Shown here: piece by piece, positions 32,733 to 43,329 of the stretch
Position numbering within the stretch: the stretch's first letter is position 1
How the letters are laid out: the number at the start of each line of letters is the position of its first letter
From: Cristatella mucedo
Taxonomy: Eukaryota > Bryozoa > Phylactolaemata > Cristatellidae
Length of the DNA stretch: 51,000 nt
Direction: 5' to 3'
Assembly: GCA_009760855.2 (NCBI GenBank)
Contig: WPIO01000165.1
Span: 99,001 to 150,000 of the forward strand
The notes under the pieces: generated by a model
What the model saw: only the letters and a program-made list of their open reading frames with translations
Database searches by the model: none
Told to the model about the DNA's origin: nothing
Position numbers and translations under genes: made by a program

Positions 32733-32893
32733 CCGTGATGGCACACTAGGTAAGGCGGTTGCTTTCACGACCTCTGTCCCGGGTTCGATTTCTGCTGTGG
32801 GCGATTCTGTATCGCCACTGCAAGCGGTGGTGATAGCCATAAAGGCTCTTCTGTCGCTATACAAAAAGAGGCTGTTTAATCAGCTAGGATTTG
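32733..32893 (+). mobile_element. SINE-B (tRNA-headed SINE) inside the LINE endonuclease part
   Basis: A-box-like 'gcacactaggtaaggcggtt', B-box-like 'tcccgggttcgatttctgct', body 'gtgggcgattctgtatcgcc' and 'actgcaagcggtggtgatag', tail 'aaaggctcttctgtcgctat' ... 'gaggctgtttaatcagctag'. It splits the minus-strand endonuclease frame, so it inserted later than that LINE. Very similar to the copy at 47752. Confidence 0.9.
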
Positions 32894-33077
32894 TTTGTTT
32901 TTTGTTTGATGTGAGCACACACTGTAGATTGAATGAGATCTGCATGTGGTCAGATAAGCAGGATTTGGTAATAATTGGTGATGACAAAGTGCAGTTGTAT
33001 GAGAAAATCTGGTCGAGTGTGTGACCCTTGATGTAGGTAGGGCCATGCACATGAGCCACAAGAGACAATGAGTCAGT

Positions 33078-33127
33078 CTTATCTGACGCTTTCAGCACGA
33101 AATTCGGTGCTGAAAGCGTCAGATAAG
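33078..33127. repeat. 21-bp perfect inverted repeat with 8-nt loop in LINE endonuclease
   Basis: 'cttatctgacgctttcagca'+c (33078-33098) is the exact reverse complement of 33107-33127. It falls between the 'DNLSD' and 'HVHGPT' segments of the endonuclease and adds or rewrites coding sequence there. Confidence 0.95.
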
Positions 33128-33840
33128 TTATCAAAGTGAACGCTGAAATCACCCACAACGAGGAAGGATCGATTTCTTGCACACACAATCGAAATGAGAT
33201 CGGAGAAATCTGAGATAAAGGAGGATTTGGTACCTGGTGGGCGATAGACTACTGCCACTATCGGTAGCTTGTTTTCGGGTGAGACCAAGACAATTGATTC
33301 ACAAGACTGCTTCCAGGGTACTGCAAATGGCTTGAAGTTGAATTTTGAGCGAACGATAATAGCAACTCCACCTCCAGTTTTGATTGATCTAGGGGTGTGA
33401 AAGAACGAGAAACCAGATGGAGTTGCGTCTTTAATGGTTGGGCAGTTTATCGATTTCAGCCAAGTTTCAGTTAGGGCGAGCAGGTCAATACCGTTTTCAG
33501 AAATAAGGTCGCTTGTTACTAGAGGTTTATTGCACATTGAGCGAGGATTTCAAAGGCAAGCGTTAAGTCTGGCCGATGGAGTTACAACAGGCCTGATGAC
33601 CACGAAGTTAAAGAGATTCACAGCGACACATGTGGGATAGTGTGCTGAGCGGTTCGAGACAATGCTAGGAATGCCAAATGAGGGGGTACTCAGCTCGCAG
33701 TTCCTGCCCAACGAGCGGCGTCTGAGCTGGCGGTTCCGGCCACCACGGCGGCTACGGGGTGCTTTTCTTTTGTTAATGCATAGCTCATGAATCTTAGCAA
33801 CAACATTAATATCTAGGAATGCATTTGATCTACGATGACG

Positions 33841-35255
33841 AGGCGATCGCAGGTGCTGACGATCTAGCCGCCGGCGTAGCTAAGGCAGCCGCCGGCGTGG
33901 GAGACCCAGCAGCCCGAAGCGATAAGCGTTTAGATGTCCATAGGCACGTAGTTTCTTACGCGCTACGGTCAAATAACAATCAGAATAACTTTAAACAGGT
34001 CTTAGCTGTATCGTTTCCGTATACGATGTTCGCAAGAACTTCTATTTTCGGAAGAATTCTGCAATGAACACGAACGCACGTTAGAGCGCTCTATGTCAGG
34101 GGGCGAGAAATGATTACGGGACTTATTTTTATTATTTATTTTAATAATATTATTCGCAATATTACGTATTATTCGTAGGTAGATATTACGGAGTGTATCT
34201 TTATTATTTATATTAATATTATTATTCGCAATATTACGTATTATTCGTAGTATTCGTAGGTACCTATTACGGAAAGTATTTTTATTATTAATATTATTTG
34301 TAATATTACATATGATTCGTAATATTATACATATTCGTAATATAATATACTCGGAGTCTTCGCTGTAAACGTCGTCGATATCGTGGGGTTGGTCCAGCTT
34401 TAAGGGAAGACTTGGCCATGACTCAGGAGCAGAACCAACCCGGTTCTATTTCTTCAGCCAGGACAGCCTTGGCAAGTGACCAATCGTAGATGCCGTTCAG
34501 GCCGCGCCTATTGCGTTGCCTAGCGATGCTTGGCTCGTGGCTTCCGCTCGTGGCGCGCGCCTCCGCTAATGCCTTCGTTTGTAAGCCTTAGTCTTGCGAC
34601 GTAGGCGGCTTTCCAATTCATCAGCGTTCGCCACGTTACACGCAGTCGTGCAAATCCAAATATTCATCGTCGAATAGGCCAAACGGTTCGCACGCAGCCG
34701 TAGAAAGCGGATGCTGACCGACGGTCGGCCGCGGCACGAACGGGCGGCTGCGCGCACTCGCCCGCGCACGCTAGGGCTCGGGCGAGCGGTACCGCCGAAG
34801 CGGCGCACCGTGCGCAGACGTCGCTGGACCGTACCCTACGAAGTGCGGCATTACTTCCGGCAGCGGGAGGCGCGCATCGCGTGCGCGCGCTCGAGGCGCA
34901 TCGCCGCGAGGCGGCGCTGCGCCTCGAGCGCCCTGTGAGCTGGAACGATTGGCGGCCGGCCGCACGACGCACTTCAGTCTGCGCGCGACGAATGTCGATA
35001 TGAAGGCCGCTAGGAGCATTCGATGTCGTCGAATCTCGCTATCGAGAAAGCTTGAGAGAAGCTAAGCACGACCGCTCGAGAACCGGTCAGTCGCCTTGAC
35101 CTTGCTAATCGACTGCATCCGCTTCCGGCTTGATCGCCGAGGCCCCGGTCGGCGATTTGGCTGGAGCGCCCACCTGACGCGCCAACATCTCGGCTGCCGT
35201 CAAGTAGCACGCGAAGGCGAAGTTCCTCCGCCGTTGCAGCCAGCGCGAGACCGTA
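33841..35255. other. Intergenic; AT-rich tandem repeat, then CpG-rich THTPA upstream region
   Basis: 34127-34345 is an AT-rich tandem repeat (see separate entry). From 34500 the DNA is CpG-rich. Open frames at 34711-34938 (+; Arg-rich, containing 'RRRWTVPYEVRHYFRQREAR' with strong GC3) and 34771-35019 (-; starting 'MLLAAFISTFVARRLK') overlap each other and at most one can be real. Neither is recognised. The 240 bases before 35256 probably hold the THTPA promoter. Confidence 0.35.
34127..34345. repeat. AT-rich tandem repeat, about three units of 70-79 bp
   Basis: Three diverged units, each with 'ttattattt', 'aatattattcgcaatattac' and 'gtattattcgtag', starting near 34127, 34197 and 34276. Rich in internal inverted repeats. 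Confidence 0.75.
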
Positions 35256-35933
35256 ATGATCGAGGTGGAGAGGAAGTTTATCGTGCGCCCCGCGTGCGAG
35301 GAGACGCTGGTCCGCCTGGGCGCGTCCTTGGCCGGTAGCTGCGAGTTCGCCGACGCTTACTTCGACAACGCAGCGTACGAGCTCACCCTGAGCGACTTTT
35401 GGATTCGTCAGCGCGACGGCGCGTGGCAGCTGAAATGCCCGCCGGCGACGCGCACGCGCGCTCACGTCGTAACGCAGCAGTACGCCGAGCTCGCCGAACC
35501 GGGCGCCATACTGGAGAAGCTGCGCGCGGCGTTTGGCTGCGGCGGCCGCTTCGTGGAGGACGCGTCGCCGCGCAGAGGCGTCGAGGCTTGGCTGCAGAGC
35601 AGAGGTTGCGAGAGATTCTCCGCCTTCTCGACCTCGAGGAAAGTGTACGTCCTGGACGAGATGCGAGTGGACCTGGACGTGGCCGACTTCGGCTACTCGG
35701 TAGGCGAAGTCGAGCTGACCGTGCGGCGAGCGGACGACGTGCCCGCGGCCGTCGAGCGCGTCGACTCTCTCTGCTCGCTGCTCGCTGCTGCGCCAGACGG
35801 CGGCGGCGGCGCGCCCGGGACGCCTCGCGGGAAGCTGGAGGCGTACATGCTAGTGCATTGCAAAGACCACCTGGACCGTCTCGTGAGCGCCGGCGTCATT
35901 GGCGAGAAAGCTGCCAGCTGCCAGCGCGTATAG
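35256..35933 (+). CDS. THTPA: Thiamine-triphosphatase (CYTH fold), intronless
   Basis: A single 225-codon frame, matching the ~230 aa of vertebrate THTPA. The enzyme hydrolyses thiamine triphosphate to the diphosphate in the cytosol with Mg2+. The CYTH signature ExExK is at residues 3-7 ('IEVERKFIV'). Also present are 'DAYFDNAAYELTLSDFWIR' (residues about 33-51, the beta-strand and Trp region of the tunnel), 'WQLKCP' (57-62), 'MRVDLDVADFGYSVGEVEL' (about 136-154, the acidic metal-binding strand and EVE motif) and a C-terminal helix 'GKLEAYMLVHCKDHLDRL'. The ATG is the one that places ExExK at the extreme N-terminus; purine at -3 (gtaATGa). GC3 is very high, as in other real exons here. A Gly-rich loop 'DGGGGAPG' replaces part of the C-terminal domain. 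No disruption seen. Confidence 0.93.
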   Translation: MIEVERKFIVRPACEETLVRLGASLAGSCEFADAYFDNAAYELTLSDFWIRQRDGAWQLKCPPATRTRAHVVTQQYAELAEPGAILEKLRAAFGCGGRFVEDASPRRGVEAWLQSRGCERFSAFSTSRKVYVLDEMRVDLDVADFGYSVGEVELTVRRADDVPAAVERVDSLCSLLAAAPDGGGGAPGTPRGKLEAYMLVHCKDHLDRLVSAGVIGEKAASCQRV

Positions 35934-36204
35934 GGCGGCGCGTGGCCCTTCGTTTGTCGTGCGCCCGCTTTCAGGGCTGCCTTGTGCGTACAATTTCGCG
36001 CTTCTCTATCTGGAATTCCGATTTTGTCTACGTGCTCTGCAAAGACGCGCAGCTGTGGCCCTACTCGTCTCCTCGGGCTGAGCGCGACTGACGCATCAAC
36101 AGCCTAAATGCATCCGCCCACTGACCGCCTGCGTATATCCGGTGCGTCCGAGTCCGATTTTCGATCCGACTCCTAGTCCGATTCGTTCTTCGTGTACACG
36201 TACC

Positions 36205-36345
36205 TGCTTACACTACTACGCCTGCTGCTTGCGGATGTTACCACCAATCGTTCGGTAATGCTTTCCATACACCATCGATAAAGTGCTCAAAAAAAGATTC
36301 AGTTCTCTGAGGGTGCTGTGCAAATGTATTATTATTGTTGTCAAT
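36205..36345 (+). mobile_element. L2-type LINE 3' end
   Basis: 'cctgctgcttgcggatgtta', 'ttcggtaatgctttccatac', hairpin 'aaagtgctcaaaaaaagatt' / 'ctgagggtgctgtgcaaatg', ending in ATT repeats. Confidence 0.75.
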
Positions 36346-38769
36346 ATTATAATCCGCCTACGGACCACCTGCGTACATCCGCCTACTATCAGCCGACGTA
36401 CTTCCACCCACGTAATTCCGCCTACGTACTTTCGCCTACGGACCGGTGCCTTCTAACCTCCTCGTGACATCGACGAACACGGTGTCCACACAGCGCCGTG
36501 GCGGCGGAGTATGTACCCCCAAGTAGGCAACGAACGAACGTCGAACCAGCGCCCGTCCAGCGGCATAGTTCCAGTAGTAAATGGCCGCTCAGTGCGTGCA
36601 GCAGCCTCTCGAACATGTGACGGCGGCAGCGTGCGACTGCTGGGGCGAGAGCCAATCGAAAATGTTGCTGCGACTACTCGTTGGAGTGGCGTGTCGGTGC
36701 CATGACTGCAGCGCTAGCGCCCTCTGGCGTCGAAGCACCGGTGCTGCGATGCACCAGAGCTGCAGGTCGCAGCCGGCAGCTCCGTTGTCAGCGAGCTATA
36801 GAGAGAGAGCGGACCGAGCACGAGCCAACGCCCAAGTCCGTGTCCCAAGTCTTCTTGGGTACTTCCGCCCACATACTCCCGCATGTGTACTTCCTTCTGC
36901 ATGCTCCGTTTTCGAGAGAGCACACGAAACCTCACGTGCGACCAACCGCCGAGGGCGAAAACTTCGGCATGGAATCGGGTTCTGACAGCAGTTCGCCGGA
37001 GCTACTCGGGAGCTGCGTCCGCTGTGCTGAATTGGCCCACGAAGGGACGACGGATTCCAGGGACGACGGATTCCGGCGGCAGACGAGCAGGCTCGATGGC
37101 TCCCCTAGGTGGCGGTGAGACTCGATGCCGGAGGCAGCGTTCGAATCGTCTCGCAGTTCAGCTCGACTCCTCACTTCGTCTTCGTTGTGTGACGAGGCGC
37201 CGGTACATTGGTGAATATAGGTGGAATCTGCTCCTGAAACTGCTATAGAGAGGGGACTTGACCATTTTATGTACCGGCTTGACTTCGGTACCCCTGCACT
37301 GCGCAGGAGCCGTGCACGGCTGGGGAAAAGACCACGGGACACTATTCAAGCAAAAATTTGCCGCGCGGCGGCGCCAAATGCTCACTCGACCGCCATTTTG
37401 TTTCAGCCATTTTCGTTGGTCAGCCGTGAATTCGACAGCGAAACTCGAAAAAGCCCCGCCGTTCAAGGCAGCGGAGCATCGGGTGAAGTTTAACGAAACC
37501 TAATATAAACGAGATCGCATGTCGTCATTGCGACCGAAGTCGCGTTGGCTTGCTAAAAGAGTTCCGCGAGAGAGGACTCAAGGCATCGCTGCGCCTTGTC
37601 GTCTCAATAACACACTGGCTGCCAGTGTGCCACGGGACCGAGTCACTTCGGCCTAGTGCTGTTAGATGGAACGCCCAGCTAAGATTAATAGTGCGGGTGT
37701 GCGAATCACCACAGTTGTTTGCCACTGCATTGCTGAATAATTAAACCGTGAGTCAAGCCACGATTCACCTTTGCATAGTCACCGAGGCCGTTTCTCGACG
37801 TAGCAGGTAGAGTAGGGGTGGCTGACTCACGCAGCAATACAGAGTATCGCATATCCATCTATGACTCCACGAAGCCACGGATGACTAAATACGCGTTATT
37901 ATGGAAATGCATATTGTAGCTCTCCTAAAGTCAAAGCCACTTCGATGCGTATTCAGTAGCCAAAAGATTAGAATCTCACGCAGCGAAGAGAAAACGGGAA
38001 GCATAGTTAAGTCAAGAAAGTGCGTAGCATGGACGTCGCAGCTCACTGCCAAAAGGTCTAACGAGATTGCCGAACGCACCAGGAAATGTTGCCACGATAC
38101 TATAGTCTATAGGGCGCGATCTTTCGTGGAAGGGTCTCGTGAGCTCTACAGGAGAGCAGAGAGTATAGCTCGACTACTCAGGACTTTGAGGGTAGCGTCC
38201 GAATATTTAACTGGTGGAAACCGCTTGTCAAACGGATGCAACGATCAGACTTATATGAGCAGCGCCAAATTTATTCATGCAACCCGATCGATGGACGACT
38301 TCCAATAAGGCCGGCGCACGAATATGAGCGCAGCAGCAGCCGATCGTGGTGTCGTGACGTCATCGTTCGATTAGCCACCGCCTGAGCCCAAGGGCAAGGC
38401 CGTGCCCGGACCGTCGCAACTTGACCAGCGACTTTACGCCTATATTTATTTGTTAAAAAACATTTCTTGTTTTATTAATGTTTAAAGTTAAATAATAATT
38501 ATTTATTGTGTTCACGAGTATTTAAACATAAAGAAAAAATACGTATCCGAGCGGCTCTAACCTTGTAACGTCAACGTTCTAACGCTACCGGCTCTAAGCT
38601 TGTCTTGAGTCTGCCCGTAGCCGCCTGCCGTACTGGCTGCAAAAAGAGTAGATAATTCATCGTGCTATCGAGAGTACCGTTTGACGCTTTATGAGCGTCA
38701 GGTCTGTATAAACAGCTCAATTTAAAGAGGCGGCGTGCTAAATCAGCCCGATAATCGCTGATATTCATT

Positions 38770-38875
38770 ACATCACTAATCATTCGGTCATGCTTTCTTT
38801 ACGGCATCTGTAAAGTGCCTAGACACAGATTCAATTCTCTAAGGGAGCTATGCAAATGTATTATTTTGTAGTAAT
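38770..38875 (+). mobile_element. L2-type LINE 3' end
   Basis: 'cattcggtcatgctttcttt', 'aaagtgcctagacacagatt', 'ctaagggagctatgcaaatg', then ATT-like tail. Same subtype as 23165 and 36205. Confidence 0.75.
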
Positions 38876-40353
38876 AATGTTATTCGACGTTCCTGAAATA
38901 AAAAGGCTAGGGACAGATTGTTCATATTATCATCGCCAATGCAGCGTAACAGCCGAACCCGCGTAATAGATAGCGAGCTGTGCGCCAGTGGTCGGCGTCG
39001 GCATTTAAGCTGATTGAAGCTCCAGGCTTTTGGCCTCACAAGTTTTTCTGCAAGTCATGGCACCTGTTGAACGTGCGTAAGCCTCAACCGCTGGCTAATA
39101 GAATTGTTAATGCTATGGATATGGGCTTGCAATGTTAAGGGATGGGTGCGCTTCGTCGCTGTTCCGCTACAGTTGGAAACCTGAGTGTGCTGCTGTAGTA
39201 CTGCACCTATCAGTGGCTAGCCGCAATTCCAGGGGTTAGGGCTCCGCCATTACTCGTAATTTGTCGGCCGAGACTAGCGCAGTTACGAACGCACACGGAA
39301 GCCGCAAAAACTGCGAGGGTTACGCGGAGGTAACCGTGCCAATGAGGACTGGTTCACAATTGCACGCATGCCGCTTACAAATCAGCGAAGTCCACGTCCC
39401 GCGGAGTCTCGTAAATTCTCGCCCAGTTTGAGCGAGACTGTCCGCCAGAGCGCGGTTGCAACGGCACACGGCACAGCGAGCGGGCCGTCGGAAGTGTCGG
39501 TGCCAGCGAAGCCCACGTGTGGGCACGTGCAGCGACGCCGAGCAGCCGGCACTCGAGTGACGCCTCTCTGCGTGACGCTATATAATAATGAAAACTATAT
39601 CATAACTAGTGTAATATAATAAAATTGTAATATAATATTATAATATAATATTCTATTATAATATACGTTATGATATATATAAGGTTGAAACAAGTTAATT
39701 TGTCTTATTTTTTATTAAATCAATAATACATTACTAATCCATTATTTCTTTAAATATTCTTAAAATCGATATCAGAAACGCCGCATGAATTTTTTTCTCA
39801 ACCTTTTAATATATTATATAATATATTATGCTTAATACTAATTATATCGTATTTAATATTATATTATAAAATATTTACATCGATCGTATATAAATAAAAA
39901 TTAATATTATTATAATAATGCCTTTCTACGCCTGCGTTCCTGAGTTCCTGCTTCACTTGCAGCCACCACTACTGAGGCCGCGCGCGCCACCAGCAGTTCG
40001 CAGCTCGCTTCGGGCCGCGTAGGCTACGGATGCTCGCCACAATGCCAATCGTTCAATCAGACCGACGGAAGTTGCCCGACTGATTCGCCCGTCGTTTGCC
40101 TACCGCAGCGGCTAACAAGCCGGTCGTAGATCAACACCGCGGCGTGGAATTATGGCTGAGGTTTTAGGGCGTACATGTTTTGCGGTGTACCATCTGCCGT
40201 ATAGGGTAACTTACGCACGCAGTCTTGGCGATCGCACCAAGATTTAGGCTCGAGCAGCAGACGCCATTGACTGGAGCACGCCAGCAGCAATGACCTTGAG
40301 CAAGTAGCGAGTGACCCGGAGTCACAAGCCGAGACCGCTCCCTGTCGCTCCGT

Positions 40354-40423
40354 CTAGCAGTTGGGCCGCCAGCGTCTCTGCAGCACGATGATGTCGGGCA
40401 AGTACGACTCGTAGATGGCGCTG
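40354..40423 (-). CDS. Candidate terminal exon, minus strand, unrecognised
   Basis: On the minus strand an acceptor 'catttgcacag' is followed by 23 codons and a TAG: 'SAIYESYLPDIIVLQRRW' then 'RPNC'. Nearly every third position is G or C, the pattern of verified exons in this window, whereas the two other frames lack it. It needs an upstream exon ending in phase 2, which I could not identify. No poly(A) signal is close. Family unknown. Confidence 0.3.
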
Positions 40424-41020
40424 CTGTGCAAATGAGCTTGTCGCGTGGATCGGCCCAAATAGCAGAGTAGGAGGCAGAGACAGCCAAAAAGTCCTTGCAC
40501 AGAGGCATCTTGCACCGCGTAAGTGCGGCGTCGCTCACTAATGCAGAGAGATGACGCGTGGGCGCGCCGATCTCAAGCTCGATTGGCTACCGCGATCCGA
40601 GGTGTAATCCTCTCCGATCGTCCGATCATCCGATGCGCAAGCCCGCGAGAGTGCAAAGCTTCGGTCGTTGCCAGTTTCTTTACTGGCGCCGCCTAGCGGC
40701 GAGCGCAGTGCGTTCCCTTTACTGTTTTGCCTTTTTACCGTTTCGTCGCATGCGTCGCGGCTGCCGTCGCTTAACCCTGTTTCTTGTAAGCTCGACCATT
40801 GCAACGACCTGCATGGCATGCTTCGGTGGTTCACAGTCGCACATCGTGCTCTCAACTTTGCCCAAAGCACCGACAAGCGTACGCGTCGCTTAATCTTTCA
40901 CTCTGTTCTATAGTAGTGCGATCCATTTCCTGCCGCCATGAAAGCGAATGCCGCAGATGTAGACACGAGGCCACGCGGTCATCAGCTCCAACCTGCGACG
41001 AGCGGCTGAGCCGCCATTAC

Positions 41021-41335
41021 ATGACGCCTCGTCCTTCACTGCTGGAGGGCGGCGACAGTGAGCAGCTCGAGCATCGAGAGAAGCGGAAGCTGCGTGCCGC
41101 GGTGTCTGTCCTCCGGAAGGTGGCGCCACCGCTGCGTCAGCCAGCGCTATCGAATCCCGGCGCTTTTCTCAGTCGAGTACCGAGTGTCCCGGCTACGACA
41201 CATGGCTACGCATTCAACGGAAATAAAAACGCTAGTTTGCTAGACGCTCTCTTCTACTTGCAATTAAACAAGGCAACGCACACACCAGCCCAGCATTATG
41301 TTGCGATGCTTTTCAAGGTGGGCTTGAAGCCATAG
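41021..41335 (+). CDS. Candidate 104-aa ORF, unrecognised
   Basis: From ATG 41021 (cattacATGa) the frame runs 104 codons to TAG: an acidic/basic helical start 'SLLEGGDSEQLEHREKRKLR' then 'AAVSVLRK', and a later part 'NASLLDALFYLQLNKATHT'. A GT after 'VLRK' (AAG|GTGGCG at 41119) could make the first part a first exon instead. The frame is also open upstream. Composition is protein-like, with no family recognised. Confidence 0.28.
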   Translation: MTPRPSLLEGGDSEQLEHREKRKLRAAVSVLRKVAPPLRQPALSNPGAFLSRVPSVPATTHGYAFNGNKNASLLDALFYLQLNKATHTPAQHYVAMLFKVGLKP

Positions 41336-42117
41336 AGAGTTTCCGATCATCTTAAACTTGTCGCACTCGCAACGCTTGCTGACCGAGCTAGGTCCCCAGA
41401 GTGACCGCTAGGTGGCGCTCGCACGCCAGTTGGCTCAGCGAGCCAGCACTGACGACGACTGAGCGTTGAGCCCTAGCGTTAAGCGCAGCAAAGACGCTCC
41501 CGACGTAGTGCGGTCTGGTTTTTCTAGCTCTTGGCCAATCAATTATCACTTCTTTTTTGTGGACGACTCCGCCGGTCAGTCGCGGCGATGGGCGCTCGGT
41601 AGGTCAGTAGCTAGGACAGGCAGTAGCTCGGAAAAAACCGCTCGGGCTAGAGACGCTGTTTGGCGAAGAAATACCTCAGCCAACCTTCGCAATCGATGGC
41701 TATCTGGCACTCGCTCAACGCAGTCTGCACTTTCGTCGTGTGCACGCTCTGACTTATACAAAATCGTTACTCGACGCCAAACCCGTTGTGCGGGAGGCAT
41801 CCGGCCCGCATATCGCCGCGCTTTGTCAACCGATGCGACGGTAGTGATGTAAACGCTGAGCAGCACAGTCTCGCCAAGCAGCAGCGTGCAGTTGCTCCTT
41901 GGTCCAGCGTTCCAAAAGTTCAAAGCTTCGTCTGCATCAGCGTAGTCGCTCGTTGCAAGCGTAGACACGTGTCTTGGCTACGCTTATTAGCGCTCAGCTC
42001 GCCAGAGTAGACTGGGTAACAGTCGGCCGGCAGTACCGGATGTTGTGTTAGAAGTTGCGCTCGCTGTGTTTTCACGTTTTCAGCATCCCCTACCTTGTAG
42101 TTCAGCACCGACCGACG
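41336..42117. other. Intergenic upstream of the discoidin gene
   Basis: A minus-strand frame (41576-41968) includes 'NCTLLLGETVLLSVYITTVA', which looks hydrophobic and protein-like, but the overlapping minus frame is equally plausible and there is no splice or domain support. 42000-42117 should contain the discoidin gene's promoter/5' UTR. Confidence 0.3.
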
Positions 42118-43329
42118 ATGAAGTGGCTGATCTTCCTAATGGCCGCCGCTCTCGCTGCACCCGCACGTGACGCAATGAGTGTACCGCGGCTGCCGGAACT
42201 CGCTGTTTGGCGAGTGGTCCTTCGTCCAATCGTCGCCGTCGTCGTCCTTTAATGCCGCGAGTCGCGCTCGAACGTCGCCGACGGTGCGCGCTCTGCAAAT
42301 GGCGGTCGCCGCTTTGCCGCCGCTTCACGCCGCGACGGACGGCGCCCATCGCAGCTTCCGCGAGCGCGCGTGTGTCGCCATCATCGCCACGTGACCTGCT
42401 GCTTTGCATTTCCGTTGGTCAGCCGAACTACCGGGCGCATCGTTTTCGGCGAGCAACCAATTTAACGACGCTTACCGACCGAGTTTCTTGAAACTCTTGC
42501 TGTCTGATAACTTTGGCTGGGGGACACTGCATCCAGGAACGCCACCGCAGGGAACTTACATCCAAGTGAATCTGCCCAGACCCCGAACGGTGCGTCGAGC
42601 CGCTCGCGCCGCGAACCCGCCGCCGAAGTGCTTTTTCGTCGTTTGACACCATTTGACCGCGCTGCCGGCCATTTCTTGGAACCCGATCTTTTTTTCCGAG
42701 CGCCGCGAGAAGTTCACGTGGTCAAAGGTCTTGCGAGCTCCGTTCTCGCGCTTCAGATCGCTGGAATCAGGATCGCCGGCAACGGAAAGGGACTGGTGGA
42801 GTTTGTGCGCACTTTCCCTCCTACTTGAACAAACGTGGCGCATGGATCCCGTACGCTCTCTTCCGCACTCCAGAGGTACGCCCTCTCGGGTCGCTCACGA
42901 GCGTTAGCCAGTGCGCGTGCGCTCAGCTATCGCGTGCGGATTCTACCGTTACAGTTCAGGCCCGCTTCGCCGTCAAGTGGGCTTCGCTCCGCGATTCAGC
43001 CGTCTGCATCGCGGCGGCTGGGGAATTCGCTTAACGGCTCTTCTTTTTAATAGCTTATCCTACTCGCACTGGTCACGGGTCGAAAAAGGCTTTCTATTTC
43101 GGTTGATTTCAGGTGTTCCTTGCCAACACGGACAGAAACCGTGTCAATCAGATTAACCTGCCTAAGCCCATCGTGCGCCAACGTGCGCTCCCTTCGTCTG
43201 CCCTTGACGTTCGAGAAGTGGTGCACTGTGCGCTGGGATCTGCTCGGATGTCGCTCGCTGGACACCGCAGGAAGCAGCGGCCGTGTACCCAACGATACTG
43301 TCAGGGTTAAGATTACGCAAGGGAAATAA
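42118..43329 (+). CDS. Secreted single F5/8 type C (discoidin) domain protein, two frame breaks
   Basis: Exon 1 (42118 to 42178, or 42166) encodes a signal peptide 'MKWLIFLMAAALAAPARDA' and ends in phase 1. Exon 2 42423-42589: 'FSASNQFNDAYRPSFLKLL', 'GWGTLHPG', 'GTYIQVNLPRPRT'. Exon 3 42757-42875: 'IAGIRIAGNGKGLVEFVRTF', then 'SYLNKRGAWIPYALFRTPE' in another frame. Exon 4 43113-43329: 'VFLANTDRNRVNQINLPKPI', then 'FEKWCTVRWDLLGCR' in another frame. This is the discoidin order (W..YIQVDL, NTDRN, P.. RxxRL, W..R.DL.GC). Exons 2-4 join in phase 0. Exon 3 is 119 nt (one base short) and exon 4 carries one extra base, so the frame is lost and regained within each exon. Either assembly indels or a young pseudogene. 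The intended product is about 190 aa, secreted, sugar- or matrix-binding by family. Confidence 0.7.
43321..43328 (+). terminator. AATAAA poly(A) signal overlapping the discoidin stop codon
   Basis: The reading frame ends '...GGG AAA TAA ACG'; the stop codon is embedded in AATAAA. If used, the 3' UTR is only some tens of bases. Confidence 0.5.

Larger units (their letters stand above)
32415..33840 (-). mobile_element. LINE 5' half (AP endonuclease), minus strand, interrupted
   Basis: Read on the minus strand: from about 33540 'MCNKPLVTSDLISENGIDLL', 'ALTETWLKS' (the TETWL motif), 'GGGVAIIVRSKF', 'VAVVYRPPG', 'FLVVGDFSVHFDNLSD', then after a fold-back 'HVHGPTYIKGHTLDQIFS', 'SDHMQISF'. After a SINE-B insertion (32733-32893), it continues as 'GIWFTTDIKLARSTKHK' up to 32415. 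These are the motifs of an apurinic-type LINE endonuclease, although the usual GDFNxH asparagine is Ser here. It stops abruptly at the (ATT)n tail of the + strand LINE. Confidence 0.85.
35934..40353. other. Intergenic; LINE tails and AT-rich islands, no recognised gene
   Basis: Holds L2-type tails at 36205 and 38770 and AT-rich islands at 38440-38540 and 39590-39920 (the latter bounded by an 11-bp inverted repeat tatatcataac/gttatgatata). Unassigned open frames at 36681-37118 (+), 36932-37342 (-) and 37901-38308 (+) have no recognisable motif. The 37901 frame (135 codons, Lys/Arg-rich) is the longest in a moderately AT-rich context and might merit an RNA check. Confidence 0.4.

Noticed and set aside
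31173-33840. Twin-priming 5' inversion of one LINE
   Set aside because: The inverted part lies downstream of the 3' tail, not upstream of the 3' part, so the model does not fit.
35010-35465. 151-codon minus-strand frame
   Set aside because: Antisense to THTPA, whose motifs are clear on the + strand.
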